DNA of 51,347 nt from Alphaproteobacteria bacterium (GCA_011087645.1 JAALLF010000009.1:1-51347); one strand, 5' to 3'. Shown: positions 25,575 to 34,080, numbered from the stretch's first letter. The notes: a model not told the origin generated them from the sequence alone. Numbers and translations are program-made.

Positions 25575-26477
25575 TTAGGCGGCCTTCGGTAGTTTCGCGA
25601 AATCGAACCCGGTATCGGCGGCAAAGGCGGCGATCAGCCGGCTGGTGATCGGTCCCGGCAGCTCGAGCCGCGGCTGGAAGCTGTCGATTTCACGCACCGG
25701 CATGGCGCAGATCGCGCTCGACGTCAGGAAGCATTCGTCGGCCTGGGAAACGTCGTACATGGTGAACAGGCGCTCCTCGACGGGAATATCCAGACGCTCG
25801 CACAGTTCGAACACCACTTTGCGGGTAACCCCTTCCAGAATGTTGCCCTCCGGCGGGGTAATCACCTTACCGTTGCGTACGATGAAGAAATTGGCCACCG
25901 AGTTTTCCGCCACATTGCCGTGGATATCGAGCATCAACGACAGCGAGTCGTTTGAGGCAGCGTCGAGTTCCGCCAGAATCTGGTTCATCTTGCTGGTGAC
26001 CTTGGCGCGCGCCTCGATGCATTCGGGCGGATTGCGGCGGGTCGCGGAGACCGACAGGCGCAATCCATTGGCCTGGTTGCGGGCAATCGTCTCGACATCG
26101 ACTTTGCGGAAGAAAATCATCACCGTCGCCGGCCCCGCGGCCCGTGCGCTCATGGAATTGGTATCGACGCCGCGGGTGATCCAATGCCCCACGCGGTACA
26201 TGCCACCGGCCTCAAGCCGACCCGCATTGGCGGCCAATGTTTCGCGCGTCGCCGCCGCCATCGCCGCCTGATCCATGCCCGGGTCGATGCGCACATAACG
26301 CAGCGAGCGGTAGAGCCGGTCCAAATGGTCATCGAGGCGATAAAGCTGGCCATCGAAACTCGGCGTAATCTCATACACCCCATCGCCCCATAGGAACCCA
26401 CGGTCGAAAGGTGAGATGCGGGCATCGGCGGCTTCGACGATATCGCCGTTCAGATAGATCAACGGTTCGGATGACAT
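25575..26477 (-). CDS. Class IV PLP-dependent aminotransferase (BCAT / D-amino-acid transaminase type)
   Basis: A 300-residue fold-type IV transaminase. Characteristic blocks are YLNGDIVEAADARISPFDRGFLWGDGVYE, the PLP lysine in EARAKVTSKMNQILAE, LDIHGNVAENSVANFF and the phosphate-binding turn EGVTRKVVFEL. Members use branched-chain amino acids, D-alanine or aminodeoxychorismate; the sequence does not settle which. The ATG at 26477 follows AAGTGGAGCGCG; the upstream GTG at 26489 is less likely. It is divergent from the EamA transporter gene. Confidence 0.9.
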   Translation of the reverse strand: MSSEPLIYLNGDIVEAADARISPFDRGFLWGDGVYEITPSFDGQLYRLDDHLDRLYRSLRYVRIDPGMDQAAMAAATRETLAANAGRLEAGGMYRVGHWITRGVDTNSMSARAAGPATVMIFFRKVDVETIARNQANGLRLSVSATRRNPPECIEARAKVTSKMNQILAELDAASNDSLSLMLDIHGNVAENSVANFFIVRNGKVITPPEGNILEGVTRKVVFELCERLDIPVEERLFTMYDVSQADECFLTSSAICAMPVREIDSFQPRLELPGPITSRLIAAFAADTGFDFAKLPKAA

Positions 26478-26608
26478 GGCGCGCTCCACTTTATGTCGCT
26501 GAATTTAAGGCGTCAGACTACGACAGACGCCGCCACAAGGAAAATGATGGCGTGCATAGCCACCGACCTTTGTGTTTGAGTGGGCAAAATTTTTGGGGAA
26601 AATAATAA

Positions 26609-27481
26609 ATGGAACGCCGCGAAATTCTGGCGATTGGTTTAGTGGCGTGGTTCACCATCAGTTTCGCCCTGACCAACAGCATGGCCGGCCTGGCCTACCA
26701 AGCCGGCAGCGACCCGCTGACCGTGGCGACCGCGCGGTTCATCGTGCCGGCCGTCGTGCTCGCCCTATTCTTGATGGCGACCGGCGCGCGCTTCGCCCTG
26801 CCCAAGCGCGACGCGCTCGGCGCCATCATCCTGGGCTTGGTTACCGTGGCGTTTTCGTTCTCAATTCTGAACGCTATCGAAATTCTCGGCGTGTCGCTGG
26901 CGGTGCTGATCTTTTTTCTGTTCCCGCTGTTCACCAGCCTGATCGTCGCGGTGATGGGGTGGGAAAAGCTCACGCCCATTACCATCATCGCCGCGATTGT
27001 CGCCTTCGCCGGCCTGGCGCTCACCCTCGGTGTCAGCAGCGAGAAGCTTTCTGTTATCGGTATACTGTACGCCTTGGCCGGCGGGTTCGGCCTGGGCTTC
27101 GTCTCGGCAACCAGCAGCCGTCTCATCCGCAGCGGCGAATCCCGTAAGGTGACATTCTATATGATGGTCACCGCCGCAATTGTCTTCATCATCTTCAGCG
27201 CCATTCGCAGCGATTTGCAGCTACCGCAATCGACCAGCGGCTGGGTCGGCATTGTGGGCACATCCGTATTCTACGCCTGCGGTATCATCGGCTTTTTTGC
27301 GGCGATCGCCATGATCGGTCCGGCCAAGGCGACACTATATTCCTATGTCGAGCCGCTGTTCACCATGCTCGCCGCGTTTATATTCCTGGGCGAGTTATTA
27401 GCGCCGCTGCAAATCGTCGGCGCGCTGATCGTCGTCGGCGCCCTGACCGCAACTGGGATCGCTGGTTTGCGGGCGCGATAG
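26609..27481 (+). CDS. EamA/DMT-family transporter (10 TM)
   Basis: A 290-residue drug/metabolite transporter with two homologous five-helix EamA halves (TM segments spread from about residue 8 to 287). The second half includes FFAAIAMIGPAKATLYSYVEPLFTMLAAFIFLGE, the family's most conserved stretch. Such proteins export amino acids and other metabolites across the inner membrane. The ATG at 26609 follows TGGGGAAAATAATAA. It diverges from the aminotransferase gene, and a link in amino-acid metabolism is possible but unproven. Confidence 0.9.
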   Translation: MERREILAIGLVAWFTISFALTNSMAGLAYQAGSDPLTVATARFIVPAVVLALFLMATGARFALPKRDALGAIILGLVTVAFSFSILNAIEILGVSLAVLIFFLFPLFTSLIVAVMGWEKLTPITIIAAIVAFAGLALTLGVSSEKLSVIGILYALAGGFGLGFVSATSSRLIRSGESRKVTFYMMVTAAIVFIIFSAIRSDLQLPQSTSGWVGIVGTSVFYACGIIGFFAAIAMIGPAKATLYSYVEPLFTMLAAFIFLGELLAPLQIVGALIVVGALTATGIAGLRAR

Positions 27482-27500
27482 GGTCTACGCCACGCCGCGC

Positions 27501-27884
27501 TCAACCGACATGGGCGGTCGATGAAATCTCGACTAAGAACTCCGGCTTCACCAGTTCGGCCTTGATGCAATAGCGCGCCGGCGGATTGCTGGGGAAATAT
27601 TCGGCATAGACTTCGTTCATGGCGGCGTAGCCAGAGAGGTCGGCGAGGAAAATCTGGTTAAACGCGATATCGCTCATCGAGCCGCCCGCCGCCTCGACCA
27701 CGCTCTTGATCGATTCCAGCACCTGGCGGGTTTGCGCCTTGAAATCGCCCTCGCCGACAATGTTGCCGTCGCTATCCATCGCCAGCACGCCCGATACATA
27801 GACCGTGTTACCGACGCGCACGCCAGGCGAATAGGGCGCCAGCGGCGGCGCCGATCCGGCAGGGATGATTGCTTGATGTGCCAT
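27501..27884 (-). CDS. RidA family protein, RutC-like
   Basis: A 127-residue RidA-fold enamine/imine deaminase. The active Arg is R104 ([20 protein letters not shown]). The N-terminus [17 protein letters not shown] and the central [36 protein letters not shown] follow E. coli RutC (3-aminoacrylate deaminase of the uracil pathway) closely over the full length. The ATG at 27884 follows ACGGGAGAGC. It is the last gene of a minus-strand run and comes 15 bases after a RutD-like hydrolase, so the RutC-RutD pairing is kept although no rutA or rutB is in the window. Confidence 0.9.
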   Translation of the reverse strand: MAHQAIIPAGSAPPLAPYSPGVRVGNTVYVSGVLAMDSDGNIVGEGDFKAQTRQVLESIKSVVEAAGGSMSDIAFNQIFLADLSGYAAMNEVYAEYFPSNPPARYCIKAELVKPEFLVEISSTAHVG

Positions 27885-27899
27885 TGTCTTGCTCTCCCG

Positions 27900-28688
27900 T
27901 TATTGCTTCTGGAGAAATCCCAGAACATGTTCGTTGAATTCCCGCGGCGCGGTACGCGAACAGGCGTGGGCGCCATACGCCATTAGGATCAGCTCGGCCG
28001 ACGGAATATTCGCCGCCAAATATTCTGAAAAATAGGCCGGTGTCTGACTGTCGTCCTTCGCGCAAATCACCAGGGTCGGCGTCGTGATTTGGCCCAACTG
28101 GTCACGCCGGTCGAATTTCTGCACCGCCTCGATACGGCTGGTCATCACCTCGACCGGCGCCAGCATCTTCATCTGAGCCGCCTGCTGGCTTTCCAATTTT
28201 TCCGCGTTCTCGACGATCCAATTGGGCGGATACAACATCAGGCTGCTCATATCGCCGTAGAGCGCCGCACCCTGCTGCTCAAGAATAGCCCGGCGCACCC
28301 GCCAAACTTTCGAGCGGTAATGATCGCCATGGGTGGTGCTGGCATAGATCACTAGCTTTTTAAGTCGGTCGGAATTTTCGATGCCGGCGATCTGGGCGAT
28401 ATTGCCGCCGGTCGAATGGCCCATGAAATCGACCACCTCGACATCCAACACATCGAGCAGCGCCAGCAAGTCGTCGCGTAACTGTTCGATACTATCCACG
28501 GGGCTGTGATCAGAGCGGCCGGTGCCGCGCTGGTCATAGGTGATTACCGTGTAGTGCTGGGCGAAGAAATCGACCTGGTCGCCCCAGTAATTCGCCGTGC
28601 CGCCCATGCCGGCCACCAGCACCAAGGGCGGGCCGTCGCCGGTAATTTCGTAATATTGCTGAATTCCGTTCGCGGAAACGACAGGCAT
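27900..28688 (-). CDS. Alpha/beta hydrolase, RutD-like
   Basis: A 262-residue alpha/beta hydrolase with triad S92 in GHSTGG, Asp in VICAKDDSQTP and His in YGAHACSR. Several stretches (VAGMGGTANYW, YDQRGTG, LYPPNWIVENAEKLESQQAAQMK, YGAHACSRTAPREFN) parallel E. coli RutD, which helps break down aminoacrylate or carbamate in the pyrimidine pathway. PcaD-type enol-lactonase is the alternative family reading. Only a weak ribosome site lies before the ATG at 28688. It sits between the cupin (15 bases) and the RutC-like gene (15 bases), so it is clearly part of one operon. Confidence 0.88.
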   Translation of the reverse strand: MPVVSANGIQQYYEITGDGPPLVLVAGMGGTANYWGDQVDFFAQHYTVITYDQRGTGRSDHSPVDSIEQLRDDLLALLDVLDVEVVDFMGHSTGGNIAQIAGIENSDRLKKLVIYASTTHGDHYRSKVWRVRRAILEQQGAALYGDMSSLMLYPPNWIVENAEKLESQQAAQMKMLAPVEVMTSRIEAVQKFDRRDQLGQITTPTLVICAKDDSQTPAYFSEYLAANIPSAELILMAYGAHACSRTAPREFNEHVLGFLQKQ

Positions 28689-28703
28689 CGGTTACGCCGC
28701 CAT

Positions 28704-29276
28704 CTACGCGACCGGCGGGTCGAAGGGCATCAACTCACCGAAGGCATTGGCGACGTCGTCACCGAATTCATTGGCGACCCGCTCCTTGACCGAATTGGGC
28801 ATCGAGACATCGTCGCGCTCGACCGGGCCGGTCAGCACGGTAAGCTGAAAGGCTGTATCCTCGCCGACATTACTGAACTCTCGGTAGATCCCAGGGGGAC
28901 AGGAGAATACGTCCCATTGGTTCAGAACCCTTTTGTGGATAATGGGCTCGCCGATGCGGTATTCGATGGTGCCCTGCAACACCATAAAGGTCTCGTAGGT
29001 ATTGTTGTGGGAGTGCAGGCACGGCCCCTGCCCTGGCGGCATTTCGGAGATAAACATGGTCGTCCCCTCGGCGCCGATGATCGGCGCGTCGTTGCCGAAG
29101 GGGCTCTTGGTATCCTCCAGGATCACCGCCTTAATGGTCTGGGCGAAAAATATCTCCCACGCCTTTTGCGGAACCCAGGATAAATCGTCGGCCGTCGACA
29201 TGGGTTTCAACTCGTTGAAACGCCCGATCCGCGCATCCACCTCTTCCGCCGTCGGTGTGTAGATATCGTAACCCAT
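28704..29276 (-). CDS. Cupin domain protein
   Basis: A 190-residue single-cupin protein. Motif 1 is PGQGPCLHSHNNTYETFMVLQG, with HxH(x)4E intact. In motif 2 (FSCPPGIYREFSNVG) the usual metal-binding histidine is Arg. It may bind metal with three ligands, or be a non-catalytic or sugar/acid-binding cupin. Cytoplasmic. The ATG at 29276 follows ATCGGGAGGGACAG. It lies between two alpha/beta hydrolase genes in a five-gene minus-strand run. Confidence 0.85.
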   Translation of the reverse strand: MGYDIYTPTAEEVDARIGRFNELKPMSTADDLSWVPQKAWEIFFAQTIKAVILEDTKSPFGNDAPIIGAEGTTMFISEMPPGQGPCLHSHNNTYETFMVLQGTIEYRIGEPIIHKRVLNQWDVFSCPPGIYREFSNVGEDTAFQLTVLTGPVERDDVSMPNSVKERVANEFGDDVANAFGELMPFDPPVA

Positions 29277-29342
29277 CGAACTGTCCCTCCCGATTGTTGC
29301 TTATTCCTTTGCCTTACAGACTATCGCAACTTGGCCCGATGC

Positions 29343-30206
29343 TTAAGCCGGTAAATAGGTTTTCAGCCAATCGTGCAGGGCGTCGCGCGGGCGGTCATTA
29401 CCAATGGAGAACGGGAAATGATCGACCCCTGACAACAGCAGCAGATCGGTCGGCTGACCGGCATGGGCGAACAGTTGCAAGGACTGGTCGGTTGGCGTCA
29501 CCGAATCGTCCGAGGCGTGGAACAGCAGCAGCGGGCGTGGCGCGATTTTCCCGACCACATCGTTGGCGCGGAAATCGAACATGCTCTGGGCGGTCTCAGA
29601 CGGGAAATCCATGATCACGTTCTCGCCCATATTGGTGCGCAAATGTTCGGGGATCGGCACAATGTCCCACCGCGACATGCGCAGGTCGGGTTCGCCGGCC
29701 TCGCGCCGCCGCTTGCCTTCGGCCAAGGCGTCGGTGAATTTCGTCCAGTCGTCGCCGAGATGCTGGAGCTGGAACTTGGTGTCCCCATCGCCCCAGCCGC
29801 ACGACGAAATGACCGCGGCGATGCGCTCGTCGACGCCGCCGGCATAGGCGGCGACCGCGGCGCCGAAACTATGGCCAATCACCCCGATCCGATCCGCATC
29901 GACACCGTCCTGCTCGGCGATCCAGGTGACCGCGTTTTGCGTATCGGCCACTTGATCGAGGCAGCGGATCAGGCCGCGTTCGCCCTCGCTCTCGCCACAA
30001 CTGCGATAATCGAAGCGCAGCGCGATATAGCCCCAGTCGCAGAACATGTTCGCCATGATCTCCGGCGTCGAACCATCCTTGCTGGTGCCGAAGCCGTGCA
30101 TCACCAGAAGCGCCGCCCGCTTCTCACCAGGCGCCATATCGTCGGGCGTATGCAAAATACCGGCGAGCTTCAGGCCGTCAGACATGAATGAGACAGGGGT
30201 TTCCAT
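29343..30206 (-). CDS. Alpha/beta hydrolase (dienelactone hydrolase-like)
   Basis: A 287-residue alpha/beta hydrolase with the nucleophile S113 in GVIGHSFGAAVAAY, acid Asp in LLFHASDDSVTP and base His in GVDHFPFS. The N-terminal FMSDGLKLAGILHTPDD and RFDYRSCGESEG blocks are typical of the dienelactone hydrolase/serine aminopeptidase S33-like group. Substrate unknown, probably an ester, lactone or short acyl bond. The ATG at 30206 follows TAAGGAAAAT. It lies 30 bases after the MFS gene, so the MFS protein may import or export its substrate. Confidence 0.88.
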   Translation of the reverse strand: METPVSFMSDGLKLAGILHTPDDMAPGEKRAALLVMHGFGTSKDGSTPEIMANMFCDWGYIALRFDYRSCGESEGERGLIRCLDQVADTQNAVTWIAEQDGVDADRIGVIGHSFGAAVAAYAGGVDERIAAVISSCGWGDGDTKFQLQHLGDDWTKFTDALAEGKRRREAGEPDLRMSRWDIVPIPEHLRTNMGENVIMDFPSETAQSMFDFRANDVVGKIAPRPLLLFHASDDSVTPTDQSLQLFAHAGQPTDLLLLSGVDHFPFSIGNDRPRDALHDWLKTYLPA

Positions 30207-30219
30207 TTTATTTTCCTTA

Positions 30220-30253
30220 TTAGAACTGTGCCGAAATTAGAACTGTGCCGAAA
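30220..30253. repeat. 17-base perfect tandem duplication at the end of the MFS gene
   Basis: TTAGAACTGTGCCGAAA is present twice head to tail (30220-30236 and 30237-30253). The right-hand copy holds the MFS stop codon and the last four codons (SAQF); the left-hand copy is an exact duplicate just downstream of the stop on the minus strand. It pushes the next gene's ribosome site 17 bases further away. Confidence 0.9.
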
Positions 30254-31475
30254 CGTTGGGGTCGCGGGCGGCGGCGCGACCGACCAGGGCGAGCGCGAGC
30301 ATACCAAGTAGGGCAAACAGGGCAACCAGCGCGAAGGTCGTTGTGTAGGCACCGACAGATATAAAGACCAGCGAGAATACTGCCGGGCCGACGATCACGC
30401 CGCCATAGGTCGGTGCGGTGATGCCGCCGATCACCGAGCCGAGCTCGCCCTGTGGGGCGTAACGCGCCGCCTCGACTTGAAACACCCCGGTCCAACCCAG
30501 CGCGTTCAGACCGAACAGCGTAAACAGCAGATAAATCGCAACGGTGCTCCAGGCCTCCGATACCGCCATAACCAACAGTGCGCCGGTGATGCAGGCACCG
30601 CCCATGATGAGTAGAACCACGAGACCATTGCCGAGACGGTCGGCGACCCAGCCCCAGCCGACCCGCCCAACGACCCCGGCCGCCTGAACCACGGCGAGAA
30701 CGGCGCCCGCCTCGACCAGGCTGAAATCGGTGTCGCTGACCAGCAGGGTCACCACGAAGGTCGCCAGCGAAAGCTGCACCGCGGCATAGAAAAATCCGCT
30801 GATCGAGAGCCAACGTAAGGGCCGCGATTGCCATACCATGGTCATGGCGTCGAACGGGTTTTCGCTGAACCGCGCCGTTGGATCCCGGTCGGCGTCCCAC
30901 ACGGCGCGCAAGGGCTGCATCAACAGGACCAGCAAAAAACACGAAATGGCGGCGACGGCCGGCGCCCATTGCCAACCGAAGGTCTGGCTGATCGTCGGCG
31001 CGGTCAACCCCGCCAGGACGCCGCCGATCGGCACCCCGGTTTGCTTGATCGAAAAGATAAGGTTACGCCGTTCCGGCGGCATCAGGCGCAGCAGTAATTC
31101 CGACGCCGCCGGGTTGGTCATGCCGTAGCCGAAGCCGATGATCAACGATCCCACGGCGATCACCGCGACAGAGGGTACAACCGCCAAGCCGGCGCCGACT
31201 GTGCAGAACATCAGGCTCGCCTGGCTCACCCGGATCGGCCCCCAACGGCGCAGTTGGAACCCGGCCACGGTCGACATCACCGCGGCGCCCAAATAAATCA
31301 AGCTCACTTGGAAGCCGACCAGTTCAGGCGACACGCCGATGCCCGCCGCCACATCGGGTGCGATGGCGGCAAGCGATAATGTGGTGAAGGTCGCCAATAC
31401 CTGTACGGCAATGGTGACCAGCAGGATCAGCCAAAGCCCGGCCCGTCGGGGACTGGTCTCGCCTGCTTCTGTCAT
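30237..31475 (-). CDS. MFS transporter (12 TM)
   Basis: A 412-residue major facilitator permease with about 12 TM segments, GFQLRRWGPIRVS in the loop 2-3 position and GWGWVADRLGNG in the equivalent loop of the second half. Inner membrane; substrate unknown. The ATG at 31475 has no clear ribosome site. It is the first gene of the run MFS, hydrolase, cupin, RutD-like, RutC-like, whose context suggests uptake of a small organic (perhaps N-containing) acid. A 17-base tandem duplication marks its 3' end. Confidence 0.88.
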   Translation of the reverse strand: MTEAGETSPRRAGLWLILLVTIAVQVLATFTTLSLAAIAPDVAAGIGVSPELVGFQVSLIYLGAAVMSTVAGFQLRRWGPIRVSQASLMFCTVGAGLAVVPSVAVIAVGSLIIGFGYGMTNPAASELLLRLMPPERRNLIFSIKQTGVPIGGVLAGLTAPTISQTFGWQWAPAVAAISCFLLVLLMQPLRAVWDADRDPTARFSENPFDAMTMVWQSRPLRWLSISGFFYAAVQLSLATFVVTLLVSDTDFSLVEAGAVLAVVQAAGVVGRVGWGWVADRLGNGLVVLLIMGGACITGALLVMAVSEAWSTVAIYLLFTLFGLNALGWTGVFQVEAARYAPQGELGSVIGGITAPTYGGVIVGPAVFSLVFISVGAYTTTFALVALFALLGMLALALVGRAAARDPNVSAQF

Positions 31476-31573
31476 GGCTGCGCGCGCGTCATATTGCCAC
31501 CGCTATAACGGTCCGAAGACGCGTCCGCAACCCTAAGACCGTACTTAACCGGCCAGAGGAAGCGCCGTCGTGT

Positions 31574-31831
31574 CTAGGCTGATTTTTTCTTAATCATGCG
31601 GTAGCCAATAAGCAGGATCACCGCACCGGCAATCGCCAGGATAATGCTGCCGATATTAAAGCCGGAAACACCGCCAAGGCCTAATAGGTTGCCGACAAAG
31701 CCGCCGATGACCCCACCGGCGATACCGATAATAATCGTGACGACAATGCCGCCAGGATCATCGCCCGGCATGATCAGTTTCGCGACAAAGCCGGCGATCA
31801 ACCCCAAAATGATCCAAGAAATAATGCCCAT
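31574..31831 (-). CDS. GlsB/YeaQ/YmgE family small membrane protein
   Basis: An 85-residue, glycine-rich membrane protein with about three short TM segments (MGIISWIILGLIAGFVAKLIMPGDDPGGIVVTIIIGIAGGVIGGFVG). This is the characteristic pattern of the transglycosylase-associated/YeaQ family linked to stress responses; biochemical role unknown. The ATG at 31831 follows AACTGGGGGTAG. It stands alone between the MFS gene and the divergent decarboxylase operon. Confidence 0.92.
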   Translation of the reverse strand: MGIISWIILGLIAGFVAKLIMPGDDPGGIVVTIIIGIAGGVIGGFVGNLLGLGGVSGFNIGSIILAIAGAVILLIGYRMIKKKSA

Positions 31832-32006
31832 CTCTACCCCCAGTTAATGACGCGCCATGATACCGCGCCGTTGGGACATTAATGAGTGCCGGGATTCACG
31901 TCAAAGCGCCGCTGAGCCGCCTTTGGTAGCATGCGTCTTTTGTCGCGCCGCGCTTGACGGCGCCAATTCACCCTCACAAACTCGAACCTATGAAAGTGCT
32001 CACGCG

Positions 32007-32564
32007 ATGACCCTGACCCACCCCTCGGCCTTGCCGGCGACCGACCCCAACGATTGGCGCGACGCGGTCTATGAACTGTTTCGCGCCAGCGCGATACGCC
32101 AAGTGGTCTATGTGCCGGACGCCGGCCACACCCGGTTGATCGACCGCTGCCATGCCGACCCGGACATGCACGCCGTGGTGCTGAGCACCGAGGAAGAAGG
32201 CGTCGCCCATTTGGCCGGCGCCTGGCTGGGTGGCGACCGCGGCGTCATGCTGATGCAGTCGAGCGGCGTCGGCAATTGCGTGAACATGTTCTCACTGCTC
32301 GCGGCCTGCCGGCTGCCCTTCGTGACCTTGGTGACCATGCGCGGCGAGTGGGGTGAGTTCAATCCGTGGCAGGTGCAAATGGGCCGCACCACGCCTGACA
32401 TTCTCAAAATATCGGGCCTCACGGTCCACCGGGTCGACGATCCGGCCGATGTGGCGGAGACGGTGGACTCCGCGCTGCGCATCGCCTTCGACGGCTCACA
32501 AGGTGTCGCGGTCCTGCTGTCGCAACGGCTGATCGGCCGCAAAGATTTCACCGCCGAGGACTGA
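32007..32564 (+). CDS. ThDP-dependent decarboxylase, pyrimidine-binding (alpha) subunit
   Basis: A 185-residue protein equal to the N-terminal (PYR) domain of ThDP enzymes, as in the alpha subunit of sulfopyruvate decarboxylase or split phosphonopyruvate decarboxylase. The ThDP-activating Glu is in VLSTEEEGVAHLAGAWLGG, and SSGVGNCVNMFSLL and MRGEWGEFNPWQ are typical of this group. The ATG at 32007 has only a weak ribosome site; the ORF is open to 31857 without family similarity. It ends one base before the beta-subunit start codon, so the two are translationally coupled. The 2-oxoacid substrate is not determined. Confidence 0.88.
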   Translation: MTLTHPSALPATDPNDWRDAVYELFRASAIRQVVYVPDAGHTRLIDRCHADPDMHAVVLSTEEEGVAHLAGAWLGGDRGVMLMQSSGVGNCVNMFSLLAACRLPFVTLVTMRGEWGEFNPWQVQMGRTTPDILKISGLTVHRVDDPADVAETVDSALRIAFDGSQGVAVLLSQRLIGRKDFTAED

Positions 32565-32565
32565 G

Positions 32566-33150
32566 ATGAGCGCCGCACTTCTCGACCGCCGCGACGTTGT
32601 CGCCCGCCTGCTCGCCGACCGGAGGGATTTGCTTGTGGTCTCGGGCCTGGGCTCGGCGACTTACGACTGCGCGGCGGCCGGCGACGATCCGCGAAACTTC
32701 TATCTGTGGGGCGCCATGGGCGGCACCGCCGCGCTCGCGTTGGGCTTGGCGCTGGCGCAACCGACCAAACCGGTGTTGGGCATCACCGGCGACGGCGATT
32801 TGTTGATGGGCCTCGGCACGTTAACAACCATCGGCGCCCAGGCCCCCGCTAACCTCTCCATCATCGTCCTTGATAACGAAGTCTATGGCGAGACCGGCGA
32901 ACAACCCACCGCCACCGCCCACGGCACTGATCTGACGGCGGTGGCCCGCGCCTGCCGACTGAACGCGGTCGACGAGGTGGCGGATATGGCCGGGGTCGAA
33001 GCCCTGGCGGCGCGTCTTCACGCCGGCGATGGGCCGCTATTCGCCAATATCAAAATCGCGCCGGGCAATCCGGAGAAAGTATTGCCGGCGCGCGACGGCG
33101 CTTATCTGCGCGACCGGTTTCGGGGCGCGGTCTTGGGAGATGCGGCGTAA
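32566..33150 (+). CDS. ThDP-dependent decarboxylase, ThDP-binding (beta) subunit
   Basis: A 194-residue partner of the preceding gene, holding the C-terminal ThDP/Mg-binding domain. The motif GDGDLLMGLGTLTTIG...IVLDNEVYGETG fits GDG(x)n-N. It also has the family's LWGAMGGTAALALGLALA. Together the two subunits make a 2-oxoacid decarboxylase of the sulfopyruvate/phosphonopyruvate type. The gap to the alpha gene is one base. A beta-hydroxyacid dehydrogenase gene follows after 23 bases, a candidate reductase for the aldehyde product. Confidence 0.9.
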   Translation: MSAALLDRRDVVARLLADRRDLLVVSGLGSATYDCAAAGDDPRNFYLWGAMGGTAALALGLALAQPTKPVLGITGDGDLLMGLGTLTTIGAQAPANLSIIVLDNEVYGETGEQPTATAHGTDLTAVARACRLNAVDEVADMAGVEALAARLHAGDGPLFANIKIAPGNPEKVLPARDGAYLRDRFRGAVLGDAA

Positions 33151-33173
33151 CGGTTACAGACAGGAGAAAGTCC

Positions 33174-34058
33174 ATGGCGGAAAAAATTGGCATTCTTGGC
33201 CTCGGCCTCATCGGCCGTTTGACGGCGGAGTTGATCATGCCCCACGGCTACGAATGCATTGCTGTGCGCCGGCCGAGCACTGAAGATTTTCCCGATATGG
33301 GGGGCAGCCTGGTCGACACGCCGCGCGAGCTTGCCGAAAGCTGCGATTTCCTCCTCTCCGCTTTGCCCACCGTGGAATCCGCCCGCGAGGCCTTTTACGG
33401 CGAGGACGGGGTATTGGCCGGCGTCCATGACGGGCTGATCATCATCGAGATGAACACCTTCCCGGTGGCGATTAAGGAAGAACTTAAGGCCGAAATCGAC
33501 AAGACCTCGGCGGTGATCATCGATTGCCCGATCAGCGGCACCCAACCGGTGATCCGCGCCGGCAAGGGCGTCGTCATGATGAGCGGTGACGAGGCGGCCT
33601 GCGACAAGGTCAAATCCATGTTAGAGCTGGTCGCGCCGAAGACGACCTATGTTGGCGACTACGGCACCGGCATCAAGCTCAAACTCATGATCAACTTCAT
33701 GGTCGGCGCCAATACCGTGGCCCTGGCCGAAGGCATGCTGTTCGGCGCCCAGATGGGCCTCGACAACGAGACCATGCTCGATATCGTCGGCCCCAGCGCC
33801 GCCGGCTCGACGGTCTTCGGCATGCGCGCCGGCATCATCGCCGAGCGCAAGTGGCAGCCCTGTGCGGGTCCCAGCAAACTGTTGTGGAAAGACCTCGACA
33901 TCGTCGAGGAACAGGCCGACGTGTTGGGCCTGTCGGCACCGCTCTTACGCATCTGCAACCAGTATTACAAAAAAGTCGCCGCCGCCGACCGCCTGGAAGA
34001 CGAATGCGCCGTGGTCTTTGAAATCCTCGAAGATGAAATTACGGCTGCCACGGAGTAG
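33174..34058 (+). CDS. NAD(P)-dependent beta-hydroxyacid dehydrogenase (3-hydroxyisobutyrate dehydrogenase family)
   Basis: A 294-residue enzyme. The Rossmann motif GILGLGLIG starts at residue 6, followed by the substrate-binding block DCPISGTQPVIRAGKG and the catalytic Lys in GTGIKLKLMINFMVG (about 167-171). Family members interconvert 3-hydroxyacids and semialdehydes (3-hydroxyisobutyrate, tartronate semialdehyde, sulfolactaldehyde). The ATG at 33174 follows ACAGGAGAAAG, a strong site. It is the third gene after the split ThDP decarboxylase, so the aldehyde or the 2-oxoacid could be its substrate. Confidence 0.9.
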   Translation: MAEKIGILGLGLIGRLTAELIMPHGYECIAVRRPSTEDFPDMGGSLVDTPRELAESCDFLLSALPTVESAREAFYGEDGVLAGVHDGLIIIEMNTFPVAIKEELKAEIDKTSAVIIDCPISGTQPVIRAGKGVVMMSGDEAACDKVKSMLELVAPKTTYVGDYGTGIKLKLMINFMVGANTVALAEGMLFGAQMGLDNETMLDIVGPSAAGSTVFGMRAGIIAERKWQPCAGPSKLLWKDLDIVEEQADVLGLSAPLLRICNQYYKKVAAADRLEDECAVVFEILEDEITAATE

Positions 34059-34080
34059 AATTTCGAAAATTCCAACAAGA

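Noticed and set aside
24269..29276. A 3-hydroxyanthranilate (nba-type) pathway from the ACMSD-like, cupin and RidA genes
   Set aside because: The cupin does not resemble 3-hydroxyanthranilate dioxygenase, the RidA protein matches RutC better than aminomuconate deaminase, no semialdehyde dehydrogenase is near, and the ACMSD-like gene is on the other strand 2.5 kb or more away.
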